Shown: positions 52,742 to 61,582 of the stretch, in pieces | Position numbering within the stretch: the first letter of the stretch is position 1 | Layout of the letters: every line of letters begins with the position of its first letter | DNA from: Ignavibacteria bacterium | GTDB taxonomy: Bacteria; Bacteroidota; Ignavibacteria; OLB7 | Direction of reading: 5' to 3' | Assembly: GCA_020635205.1 (NCBI GenBank) | Contig: JACKAE010000001.1 | Location: forward strand, 1-64,000 | DNA: 64,000 bases | Translations under genes and position numbers: made by a program | Notes under the pieces: generated by a model | What the model was told of the DNA's origin: nothing | Seen by the model: only the letters and a program-made list of their open reading frames with translations | The model's database searches: none

Positions 52742-54601
52742 ATGAATCGCTACCACATATTTCTCTGTTCGGTCGCTCTGGTTCTTTTCGGGGCGTATCA
52801 CTCTGGAGGCCAGACCATCGCCGATCCAATTCGCGTTAATGCTGACGAGGGGAATGCTATGCAGGGAGGTCCGATGCTCCGCGTTGGGCCAGATGGAACT
52901 ATCTACGCCGCGTGGGTTGACTTTCGGAAGAATTCCGGTGGCGACGTCTACATGCGGACTTCAACTGATCGAGGGGCAACCTTCTCGGATGAACACGTTG
53001 TCTACAGTGGGGGCAAGGTTCCCTCGGGCCGAGGACGAGGAGCCGATTTTGTGGTAGCTCCAGATGGGACGATTCACATGGTCTGGCTTGCCCTGTATGG
53101 CTTGGGTGGAACGGATATCCGCTACGTCCGCTCGACAGATGGAGGGAAGACGTTTACCTCTCCGGTCTCCGTTGTGGGTGACGATGCTGGTGGAGCGCAG
53201 GACTTCCCATCAATTGCCGTAGACAGCAACAGCAATTTCTACATTGCCTGGATTGATGGCCGCGACATCAAGAAGGGAACTTTGAATACCGACCAGATTT
53301 ATATGACCCGCTCTACTGACGGCGGGGCAACCTTTGCCGAGCCGAAGAGGGCGAGCATCATGCCGGAAGGTATCGGAGGATCGTGCGAGTGCTGCAACAC
53401 GAGTACGGCAGTCTCTCCAGATGGCGACATCTACATCGCATTTCGGGCAAACGTGAACAATCTGCGCGATGTTCACATTGCTCGGTCGCGAGACGGAGGG
53501 GAATCGTTTGAGCCGGCAATCAAGGCAGCGAGCGAGACGTGGGAAATCTTTGCTTGTCCGATGGCCGGTCCGGTGGTTGCGCTCGACCGAGATGAGCGGG
53601 CGCACATCATGTGGAAGGATAACCGCCCATCTGCAAATGGTAAACAATACATCTACTATACCATTCTCCCGAAGAATGCCGACGGTTGCCTCTTCGACTA
53701 TCCACTCACGCGCGAGGCGGAGCAGACAAACTATCCAACGCTCGATATTGCTCCCTCGGGGGCGATGGTCTGCACGTTTGAGAACGTGACGCTGGGGAAG
53801 ATTCAAGGACTCTACATGATTTCGGGGGATGGGGGACATAGTTTTGAGGAGAGGGAGGGATTGACAAGTGGACAAGAGGGGGTGAACCAAGAGATGCCAG
53901 TAATTGTGAGTGGTGCCGACGGAAGCCGCTATATCCTCTGGCAAGATGATCGCCGTGGAAACACCGACATCTGGTTTGCCCGCGACGATTCTTCGATAGA
54001 GCTTACGTTACCTGAGGCCGTAGAGCTTCTCGGGCCGAACGACGGCACAACGTTCGACCAAAACGGTTATCTCTCCTGGAGTACCCCACCAAATCTTGCT
54101 GGCGGCAGAAATGTAATCTACACGCTCACTCTCGAATCGCTCTCCAATCCGGGAAGGGTGATTACCGTAGAGGATATTTACACGACAACCTATCGACCCG
54201 AAATTCCTGATGGGACATATCGTTGGAGTGTGGTTGGCCGAACTACCGTTGGCTCTTCCCGAATCTCAGATACCCGAACATTTACGCTCAGCCGCACAAG
54301 TTCCGTAGCAGATATGCGTGGCGTTGAGTGGGGGGGGATGGTAACAATCACTCCAAATCCTATCAGAGGTGAAGGAACGATTCGGCTGAAGCTCTCTCCC
54401 TCACTCGCGAACGCGAAGAATGTGCAGTTATCAATTGTTGACCTGCTCGGAAGGGAGCAAGTGGAGATCGGTCAACAGCAGTTATTGCAGGGGAACCTTG
54501 CTGTCGACGTTAACCTTGAGTCTCTCAGCAATGGTCTCTACTATCTTTTGTTGTGGGCTGAGGGGAATCGAACGCTCTATCCTCTCGTGATTTCCCGTTA
54601 G
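52742..54601 (+). CDS. Asp-box beta-propeller (sialidase-fold) T9SS protein with CxCC motif
   Basis: 619 residues, signal peptide ending GGQ. Five Asp-box loops of S-x-D-x-G-x-T/S-F form: STDRGATF, STDGGKTF, STDGGATF, SRDGGESF, SGDGGHSF. SCECCNTSTAVSP and CPMAGPVV are conserved features of a secreted sialidase-like family of unknown substrate; catalytic Arg triad cannot be confirmed. A fibronectin-like segment (about 430-520) precedes a T9SS tail (ITPNPIRGEGTIRL ... VDLLGREQV). Eight G lie at 54330-54337, just before the tail. Starts 101 bases after the oxidase stop. Confidence 0.8.
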   Translation: MNRYHIFLCSVALVLFGAYHSGGQTIADPIRVNADEGNAMQGGPMLRVGPDGTIYAAWVDFRKNSGGDVYMRTSTDRGATFSDEHVVYSGGKVPSGRGRGADFVVAPDGTIHMVWLALYGLGGTDIRYVRSTDGGKTFTSPVSVVGDDAGGAQDFPSIAVDSNSNFYIAWIDGRDIKKGTLNTDQIYMTRSTDGGATFAEPKRASIMPEGIGGSCECCNTSTAVSPDGDIYIAFRANVNNLRDVHIARSRDGGESFEPAIKAASETWEIFACPMAGPVVALDRDERAHIMWKDNRPSANGKQYIYYTILPKNADGCLFDYPLTREAEQTNYPTLDIAPSGAMVCTFENVTLGKIQGLYMISGDGGHSFEEREGLTSGQEGVNQEMPVIVSGADGSRYILWQDDRRGNTDIWFARDDSSIELTLPEAVELLGPNDGTTFDQNGYLSWSTPPNLAGGRNVIYTLTLESLSNPGRVITVEDIYTTTYRPEIPDGTYRWSVVGRTTVGSSRISDTRTFTLSRTSSVADMRGVEWGGMVTITPNPIRGEGTIRLKLSPSLANAKNVQLSIVDLLGREQVEIGQQQLLQGNLAVDVNLESLSNGLYYLLLWAEGNRTLYPLVISR

Positions 54602-54749
54602 GATGGCGTTGCAATTAATGCAGATTGAATTTTTTCGGTTGTATCCTGTTGGAGGGATAGTGTGTTGTGAATACGTTGTGTTGAGGTGATGTCAATCAGA
54701 CTATCATATCTTTCGATGAACAAGGCTACAATTCCGGATAGAATTCACC

Positions 54750-57299
54750 ATGAATGTTGTTGAACAATTTCTCGGGCAGGGAGTACTTCCATTTGTAGGG
54801 AGGGAGGGAGAGATTGAACGGATTCTCGACTTCTGGCGGGGGACTGTCGATTCCCAGCGACTTCGTTTACTTCTGTTGACTGCCGAAGCGGGGGCTGGAA
54901 AGAGCCGACTGTTAGAAGAGTCAGTTGCGATGATCGAGAACGATGGGGGGGTAGTAATTCACGCAAAGCTCTACCCTGAAGGGACGAACGACCTGACTTC
55001 CCTCCTAACCCAAGCACTTCAGAGAAAAAAGAAGGATCAGAGAGTTCCCGGCATTCGCGCAGCCGAAGAGGTGAAGGGGATCGTTCCCTCGCTGCAACGT
55101 CTCAGTCGGCTTCGGCCTCTTCTTCTCGTGATTGAAGACCTTCACTTAATGCCGGAAGAGGCACTCCCCGACCTTACAACGTTGCTCAGCCAACTTGCCG
55201 ATGAGACAATCTCTGTGCTCGGCTGTGCTCGTCCGGTGCAAATGCAGGCGAGAAGTCGCCTCGAAAGTTTTCTGGTAGATACCCTCGAAATGAAGGGGCT
55301 ATCCCCAAATGCAATTGCAAAGCTCTGGAAGGAGTTGTTTGCAGATGAACCGAAAAATTGGGTTCCATCCGCTCTACACAAGGCAACCTTCGGCAATCCT
55401 CTCGCCCTCCGCTCAGCAATCCGCGCGTTGATTCACGGAAGGGGAGTGGAGCAACGCTCTGCCTCTCAAATCTGGAAACTCAATATCTCGCAGCAGGAAT
55501 TTGAAGGGTTGGTTCACCAGAGTGTCTCTCTGGTTGTGGAAGGTCTCGTTGCCCAGTTAACGCCGGAGTTGCGCCAGAAAGCGGCACGCCTTGCAATGTT
55601 GGGGGAAGTTTTTGCCCGCGAGTCTGCGGAATACCTCCTCGGCTCTACCGAGGCACTCGATCAGTTGCAGGCAACCGGACTCCTTCTCCTCTCTGGCTAC
55701 CCAGCTTCATCGTTGGCCGGGTACATTCCAGATGCACCTCGCTTTAATAGCGATGGCAGCTATCCCGGAAGTCGTTCCCCACTGATTGCCTTCACACATT
55801 CGCTTCTGCACAACTACCTTGTAGCAGAAGTAGAGGGAGACGCAGTTGCTCTCTGCGAACTTCTCTCACGCAATCTCCCTCTCTACTCGTTGGTTCCGTT
55901 ACGCCTTCTCCGGTCGGTGCAGATCGCTGAAGAAATTTCTGGGGATGTTCTATCGAACAGTTTTCAGCGAGTAATTATTGTAGCGCAGCGATTCGACCGC
56001 ACGTCGAACTGGAAAGAGGGGCACAACGTTTGGGAGACTGCCCGGCATCTTCTCTCATTTCTTAAAGAGAGGATACCACCTGAGGAGTACCACTATATCA
56101 ACGTTGTCTTCCTCACGGTTCAACTCTCTATCTGGCGACGCGAGCGAGGTTCAAAGCGATGGCTTGACACATTGGAGAAGGGAATCGAAGCGACAGAAAA
56201 CTATAGTCGCGAGTGGGAAGCCTATGCCCGCATTCTCCTCTGGGCATATTGGGGAGAATATTATGGCCGGGTCGACTATCAGAACACCTTTACTGCCGAG
56301 AAGAATGCTCGTGAAGTACTGGAGCGATTCCCTGACCAGAAGTATCGCCCAAGTTGGGTCTACCATCTGGAAATGCTTACGTTGATTGCCTTGCAGGTAG
56401 ACGACGAAGAGCGAATTGCCGATATGCAACAGGAGTTCGATACCTTCCTCGCCGATCCTACGCTCCCACCTGAGATTCGCTCTTCGCTTATTCAGCGACT
56501 TGCGAAGTTTTTCCTGATGTACTTTTCGACGCAGGAAGAACTTGCCGAGCGAGTCGCCTCGCTTGAACTGATTGAGGAGGAGGTCGACGAACTCAGTCCT
56601 TTCTTCGGAACCAGTAAGAGTTATTTCCTATTGAGTATCGGGCGGTTTGCGGAGGCTGAAGAACTGGCCCGGCGGCTAATCACCATTTCGTATGATTTGG
56701 GGGAGTGGGGAACCACCTTAACGGCTGCCAGTGTTCGAGCCATGGCGGCTGTGGCAACTGGAGCCTCAATTGAGTTTGCTGCCAAAGAATTGAAGGAGGG
56801 GATAGAGCTTGTCGAGCAAAACAAGTCGGTTGGTGGGATGACAATAGCTGCCAACGCCTTCCTCCACATTCTCTTGTTTCTCGGAATCGAACGTCCTGAA
56901 CAGGCTCTCCGTCAACTCTTCGATCTGTCAATCGATCAGCTTACAAATCAGCAGTTGGCATTGATTGGTATCTGGAATCATGACCTTGAATCAGCCTCGA
57001 TACTTTTGAAGGAAGATCACATCAACCAACTCTACTTGAAGGGGGAGAGGGTAAAGGTCTGGAAAGATTTGCTCGATCCAGAGACGCCTCTCTCGTTCGA
57101 GGGATTGGATCGGTTGATGAAGCGAGAGATTTTGGAGCTTCGGGATATTCTATCTGTTCAGGGAGCATCCACCTTTGGTTGGCAATGCAAATTTCTGAAG
57201 AGGATCGAAGTGCCTTCCTCCCAACGGCGCTGGATGTACTGGAGCGAAGTTTGGAGTGGTTGGCCAGCATCAAGCCTGATTTATACACGACGCCGCTGA
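54750..57299 (+). CDS. AAA ATPase, N-terminal part of a broken AAA-SARP protein (copy A)
   Basis: ATG 54750 opens a 849-residue frame. FVGREGEIERILDFW precedes the Walker A motif AEAGAGKS (residues 45-52). LLLVIEDLHL (about 125-134) is Walker B. This AAA_16 module is like those of LuxR/MalT and AfsR-type regulators. Residues about 350-800 are helical, TPR-like. The frame ends at 57299, but homology to copy B continues in other frames (57164-58080). The last about 45 residues of this ORF are out of frame. Full-length protein would be about 1,110 residues. Confidence 0.8.
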   Translation: MNVVEQFLGQGVLPFVGREGEIERILDFWRGTVDSQRLRLLLLTAEAGAGKSRLLEESVAMIENDGGVVIHAKLYPEGTNDLTSLLTQALQRKKKDQRVPGIRAAEEVKGIVPSLQRLSRLRPLLLVIEDLHLMPEEALPDLTTLLSQLADETISVLGCARPVQMQARSRLESFLVDTLEMKGLSPNAIAKLWKELFADEPKNWVPSALHKATFGNPLALRSAIRALIHGRGVEQRSASQIWKLNISQQEFEGLVHQSVSLVVEGLVAQLTPELRQKAARLAMLGEVFARESAEYLLGSTEALDQLQATGLLLLSGYPASSLAGYIPDAPRFNSDGSYPGSRSPLIAFTHSLLHNYLVAEVEGDAVALCELLSRNLPLYSLVPLRLLRSVQIAEEISGDVLSNSFQRVIIVAQRFDRTSNWKEGHNVWETARHLLSFLKERIPPEEYHYINVVFLTVQLSIWRRERGSKRWLDTLEKGIEATENYSREWEAYARILLWAYWGEYYGRVDYQNTFTAEKNAREVLERFPDQKYRPSWVYHLEMLTLIALQVDDEERIADMQQEFDTFLADPTLPPEIRSSLIQRLAKFFLMYFSTQEELAERVASLELIEEEVDELSPFFGTSKSYFLLSIGRFAEAEELARRLITISYDLGEWGTTLTAASVRAMAAVATGASIEFAAKELKEGIELVEQNKSVGGMTIAANAFLHILLFLGIERPEQALRQLFDLSIDQLTNQQLALIGIWNHDLESASILLKEDHINQLYLKGERVKVWKDLLDPETPLSFEGLDRLMKREILELRDILSVQGASTFGWQCKFLKRIEVPSSQRRWMYWSEVWSGWPASSLIYTRRR

Positions 57300-58080
57300 T
57301 TCGACTGTTGGAAAAGTTCGAGGGGTAGAACAGGGAAAGAGGTGGCGAGCAATTGTAGCCGATGCCGAGAAATTACGAAGTGAGAGAGAGGGGAGGGAAA
57401 GAAGAGGAAGGCTCGATCCGTATCTCCATGCTCGGCACGATTCGGGTGGCTCTTCCGGGTGAAGATTTTGTTCCCCTTCGAGGGGTGCGCATCCGAACTC
57501 TCTTGGGTTTGATGGTAGCCGACTGCATTCTCTCTCGTCCACTTTCACCCGAGGAGTTTCTTCGCTTAGCCGGAGGGGATGATCCTGACTTAGAGCACGC
57601 ACGAAAGAAAAAGAACATGGGTGTTGTCCGTCTCCGTGAGATATTAGGACGTGAGGCCATCCTGACCGACGAAGAGACCCCAAGGCTACATGCCGACATA
57701 GTAACAGTCGATCTGATTCGAGCCAACGAACTTCTAAGCGAAGTAGGTGGGGCAATCAGAGAGGGGCGTTAGTTCAGGCGCAACCACTGGTGGAGGAAGC
57801 GTTAGAGATCATCGGTGGGGAAGTCCCTTCCCAACACTCTACGACGATTTCTTCGAGGCAGTCCGGGAAGATTTTGAACATCGGTTGCGGCGTGGACTAC
57901 TCGAGGTTGCCCGTGGTCTCCTCGCCAGAAGGTGAAGCAAGTCGTGCAGAGACGCTTCTCCGCCGTGCCTTCGATCTTCTCTCCGGCGATGAAGAGATTG
58001 GCGAAACATTGCGGCAAGCCTTAATTGCTTCGGGTAATCGAGTGGAGGCTGCACGGGTGAAAATGGCGATGACTCCGTAG
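57300..58080 (+). pseudogene. Frameshifted C-terminal SARP/BTAD-like domain of copy A
   Basis: Six frame changes by comparison with copy B: near 57161-57166, 57321-57330, 57405-57415, 57765-57772, 57825-57832 and 57930. The DNA-binding core is readable in 57362-57772 (IRISMLGTIRVALPGED ... VRIRTLLGLMVAD ... ARKKKNMGVVRLREIL) and later pieces give FPTLYDDFFEAVRED and AETLLRRAF. The pattern is that of a BTAD/SARP winged helix. None of the pieces would make an intact domain on its own. Confidence 0.8.
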
Positions 58081-58170
58081 CCGCTCGATAGAGAACTATG
58101 GAAATGAGCGATTGCCTGCTATCTTGTATTCAATTACGTACTCTCAGTTTTGTAGAGAAAGAGCAGAATA

Positions 58171-58381
58171 GTGAATCGGGTTGAGCAATTCCTTCAGCAT
58201 GGTCTTCTCCCTTTTGTTGGAAGAGGGGAGATTGAGCGCATTCTCAACTTCTGGCGTGGCACAGTTGAGTCGCAGCACCTGCGCGCATTTCTGTTTAACA
58301 GCCGAGGCGAAGTGGAAAAAGTCGACTGCTATCTGAGTGTATCGAGCGGATTGAGGGGGGGGAGTTGTTGTTCACGCAAAG
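58171..58381 (+). pseudogene. Frameshifted N-terminus of copy B, including the Walker A region
   Basis: GTG 58171 gives NRVEQFLQHGLLPFVGRGEIER, matching the start of copy A. After LRAFLF the frame changes three times: LTAEA in frame 2, GKSRLLSECIERIE in frame 3, GVVVHAKLYPEAAND in frame 2. The last change coincides with a run of eight G (58355-58362). Two bases are missing relative to copy A within the Walker A loop, so the motif is destroyed. Confidence 0.8.
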
Positions 58382-61300
58382 TTGTATCCGGAGGCCGCTA
58401 ACGACCTTGCAAAGCTTCTTGCCGGGGCACTTTGGAACAGCAAGGAGATACGGAAGCTCCTCGGCAGTCAACCGAACGAATCTGTTCCCGCAATTCTCGC
58501 AGCACTCCGTCGCCTTAGCCGACTTCGCCCAACCGTGATTGTGTTGGAAGACCTTCACCTGCTTACCGTCGAGGCGATTCCTGATCTCGCCTCACTTCTC
58601 GGCAGCCTTTCCGATGAAACTCTCTCGCTGATTGCTCTGGCTCGTCCGGTGCAGCTTCAGGCTCGTGGTCTGCTGGAGAATTACCTTACCGAAACTGTCG
58701 AGATGAAAGGCTTGGAGCAACCTGACATTGTTGAACTTTGGAGTCAACTGTTTGGTGCTCCGGCAAAAGCAAAAGAGATTTCGCTGCTGGAGAAGATCAC
58801 GTTTGGGAACGGGCTTGCTCTCCGCTCTGCTCTGCGAGCCGCTCTGCAAAGTGGGACAGTTCAGCAACGTGGAGCATCTGGAACGTGGCGACTCACAGCC
58901 TCTATTGTAGAGTTCGAGAATATCTTAAGGCAGAGTGTCTCTCTGGTAGTTGAGGGATTGGTGGCCGGATTAACGCCAGAAATGCGAGATAATCTCGCTT
59001 GCATTGCTCTGCTTGGTGAAGTCTTTGCTCGGGAGACTGCGGAGAGAGTCATTGGCTCTGGGGAGCAATTGAACGTGCTGTTGGAGACCGACCTACTGAT
59101 TACCGCTGGGCATCTGATCCCACCAATTCCGGGGCTTCCCATTTCAAAAGTCGAAACATCGTGGCCTGCAAGTCAGTTGCCGTTGATTGCCTTCACTCAC
59201 TCACTCCTCCACAACTATCTCGTCACCAAAAGTGATGTGGATGTCGATCTCCTGTCGGCAGTAGTAGCCGAAAACCTTCCCCTCTACTCTCTTCTTCCCT
59301 TTCGATTACTTCGCTCTGCTCCCATCTCTCCCCACTTTTCAGGAGAAGTGCTGGCTACTGCAATTACCCGTTGTTTTGCTGTCGCACAAATTATCGACCG
59401 AACGTCGAACTGGAAGGAGAGCTATGAGAGTGTCTGGCTAACTGCCGAGTACCTTGTGCCATCCCTTGAAGGGAGAGTGGCGAACGAAGAGTATCGGAGC
59501 CGTCACATTATGGAGAAAACTGTGAAGCTCTCTCTGCTCCGTCGGGAGATCACTTCCGAGAAGTGGCGGAAAGCCTTAGATGCAGCCATGCAGGTTACCG
59601 AAGATATTCGGGATGGAAACGAAGCCCGAGGGAGGTTGATGGCCTGTTCGCAGTGGCACGAGTGGCACAGCCGCCACAACTACCAGCACTCTCTCGAAGT
59701 ACAACAGATGGTGAAACCTCTCCTACAAATCTACCCGTTACTTCGCTACGATGTCATCTACATTTACTATCTCGATGGACTTGCCTCGGCTGCCGAGCGG
59801 ATAGGAGATATGGAGACACTCCGTGCGATACAGGAGATGGCCAAGGAGTTGTTCAACGACATATCAACTCCGCCTGAGTCCCGCACAATCATCATCAGAA
59901 GATTGCTGAAGTATCTACTGCAAACATACTCTTCAGAAGAGGAGATTGAGGAGTGCTGGAGAACCATCGAGCAGATTGAAGAAGAGATTGACGAAGAGGA
60001 TCCCTACTACGGGGTTGCCAAGTCTTTTTTCTTGGAAGCGATCGGAATGTACAAAGAGGCTGCCGACCTTTCCGAGCGAGTGAGCAAGCAGTGCCGTGAT
60101 CGCGGAGTCTGGCTAAACGCCCTCCTCTGTGAAGCTACACGAGGCATCTGTCGTGCTGCCTGTGGCGAACCAGTAGAGGAGTTAAAGAATCGAGCAAAGA
60201 AAATTTTTGCAGAGGGGAAAGAACATGAAGTACCGCAGACCTTAGCCGAATCGTTAGCGAACCAACTCTATCACGTTAATCTCTATCGAGGGGAACCAAA
60301 CGTAGCTGAAATCTATGCTGAATTTGGGATCTCAACAGAAGACCTTAGTACCCAACATATCGGAGTGCAGGGCATTTGGGATGAGAAGAGGGAAGTTGCA
60401 GTCTCCATTATCGGCACTGATATAAACAACTATATCGAGATACCCAACGATGTCTGGAAAATCTGGAGTGAGTACCTGCAAGACCCATCGTTGCAACAGA
60501 GAGAGCAACTTCATTCCTTGCTTCAGTTGCCGATACTTCGAACGCAGGATATGCTGAAAGTTGTGGGTACTCTTCACATCTGGTTGATCGGGGAAGATAT
60601 TCAAGAGTTGAAGAACGATCTCCCTTCCTTTACAACTGCTCTGGATAGCGTGCGGCGTGGACTTGCTTGGCTGGAGAAGAGGAACTGCACGGCATACATG
60701 CTACCCCTGATTGAGTTCTTAAAGCGATTTGGGGAAGAGAGTGAAGGGGAGGAGTGGGAACGTCAAGTAAGGGAGGGAGCAATCCCGCAGAAGGAAGAAG
60801 TGGTGGCTGAGGGAGCGCCGGAGAAAATTAGAATATCGATGCTCGGGACTATCCGCGTGGCGATGCCATCAGAACAGCTTGTACCAGTTCGGGGCGTTCG
60901 TATACGGACACTGCTGGGGCTAATGGTTGCCGACAAACTACTTGCCCGGCCACTCTCCACCGACGAGTTCCTTCGGCTTGCCGGTGGGGATGATCCCGAT
61001 CCAGAGCACGCCCGGAAGAAGAAGAACATGGGGGTTGTTCGGCTGCGCGAGATCTTAGGGCGAGATGCAATCCTCACCGACCAGGAGACTCCCTCTTTGA
61101 ACGAGGATCTCGTGGAAGTCGATTTAATTCAGGGGGATAAGAAAATTCGCGAGGCACTCGAAGCAGTCTCTGAGGGGGCACTTGTTAGAGCACTTCCGCT
61201 GGTGCAAGAGGTGTTGGAAGTGATAGGGGGAGAAGTTCCCTTCCCAACGTTGTACGACGATTTCTTCGAGGCAGTGCGGGGAGACTTCGAGCACCGACTA

Positions 61301-61492
61301 CGCCGTGCTGTAATTGAAACAGCCCGGGGGCTATCCGATGGGGGAGATGTAGGGAGTGCGGAGACTTTGCTCCGCAAGGGATTTGAAGTTCTTCCGGGGG
61401 ATGAGGAGATTAGCGAGATGTTGCGCCAAGCCTTGATCGCCTCCGGTAATCGCGTAGAAGCCGAGCGGGTGAAGATGGGAATGAGTTCGTAA
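58382..61492 (+). CDS. AAA-SARP paralogue (copy B), open frame lacking its N-terminus
   Basis: 1,036 residues from a TTG at 58382. Contains VIVLEDLHLL (Walker B), the TPR-like middle and an intact C-terminal regulatory domain: IRISMLGTIRVAMPSEQL, RGVRIRTLLGLMVAD, ARKKKNMGVVRLREILGR, then the BTAD-like helices (SAETLLRKGFEVLPGDEEI). SARP regulators normally carry this domain at the N-terminus; here it follows the ATPase. Without Walker A the protein may bind DNA but not hydrolyse ATP. Ends with ATG-rich tail (VKMGMSS). It is the tandem paralogue of 54750-58080. Confidence 0.75.
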   Translation: MYPEAANDLAKLLAGALWNSKEIRKLLGSQPNESVPAILAALRRLSRLRPTVIVLEDLHLLTVEAIPDLASLLGSLSDETLSLIALARPVQLQARGLLENYLTETVEMKGLEQPDIVELWSQLFGAPAKAKEISLLEKITFGNGLALRSALRAALQSGTVQQRGASGTWRLTASIVEFENILRQSVSLVVEGLVAGLTPEMRDNLACIALLGEVFARETAERVIGSGEQLNVLLETDLLITAGHLIPPIPGLPISKVETSWPASQLPLIAFTHSLLHNYLVTKSDVDVDLLSAVVAENLPLYSLLPFRLLRSAPISPHFSGEVLATAITRCFAVAQIIDRTSNWKESYESVWLTAEYLVPSLEGRVANEEYRSRHIMEKTVKLSLLRREITSEKWRKALDAAMQVTEDIRDGNEARGRLMACSQWHEWHSRHNYQHSLEVQQMVKPLLQIYPLLRYDVIYIYYLDGLASAAERIGDMETLRAIQEMAKELFNDISTPPESRTIIIRRLLKYLLQTYSSEEEIEECWRTIEQIEEEIDEEDPYYGVAKSFFLEAIGMYKEAADLSERVSKQCRDRGVWLNALLCEATRGICRAACGEPVEELKNRAKKIFAEGKEHEVPQTLAESLANQLYHVNLYRGEPNVAEIYAEFGISTEDLSTQHIGVQGIWDEKREVAVSIIGTDINNYIEIPNDVWKIWSEYLQDPSLQQREQLHSLLQLPILRTQDMLKVVGTLHIWLIGEDIQELKNDLPSFTTALDSVRRGLAWLEKRNCTAYMLPLIEFLKRFGEESEGEEWERQVREGAIPQKEEVVAEGAPEKIRISMLGTIRVAMPSEQLVPVRGVRIRTLLGLMVADKLLARPLSTDEFLRLAGGDDPDPEHARKKKNMGVVRLREILGRDAILTDQETPSLNEDLVEVDLIQGDKKIREALEAVSEGALVRALPLVQEVLEVIGGEVPFPTLYDDFFEAVRGDFEHRLRRAVIETARGLSDGGDVGSAETLLRKGFEVLPGDEEISEMLRQALIASGNRVEAERVKMGMSS

Positions 61493-61582
61493 CCCCACCT
61501 CACCTTCACCCACTCGATGACGTATATCACATTCACACGCAGCCACATACGGTAGCCGTAAGGCTCCCAACTCCCCCCTTTC

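Noticed and set aside
57362..57772. Independent small DNA-binding regulator
   Set aside because: The 136-residue frame looks like a gene by itself, but it aligns in order with the intact end of copy B, with matching pieces on both sides in other frames. It is a fragment.
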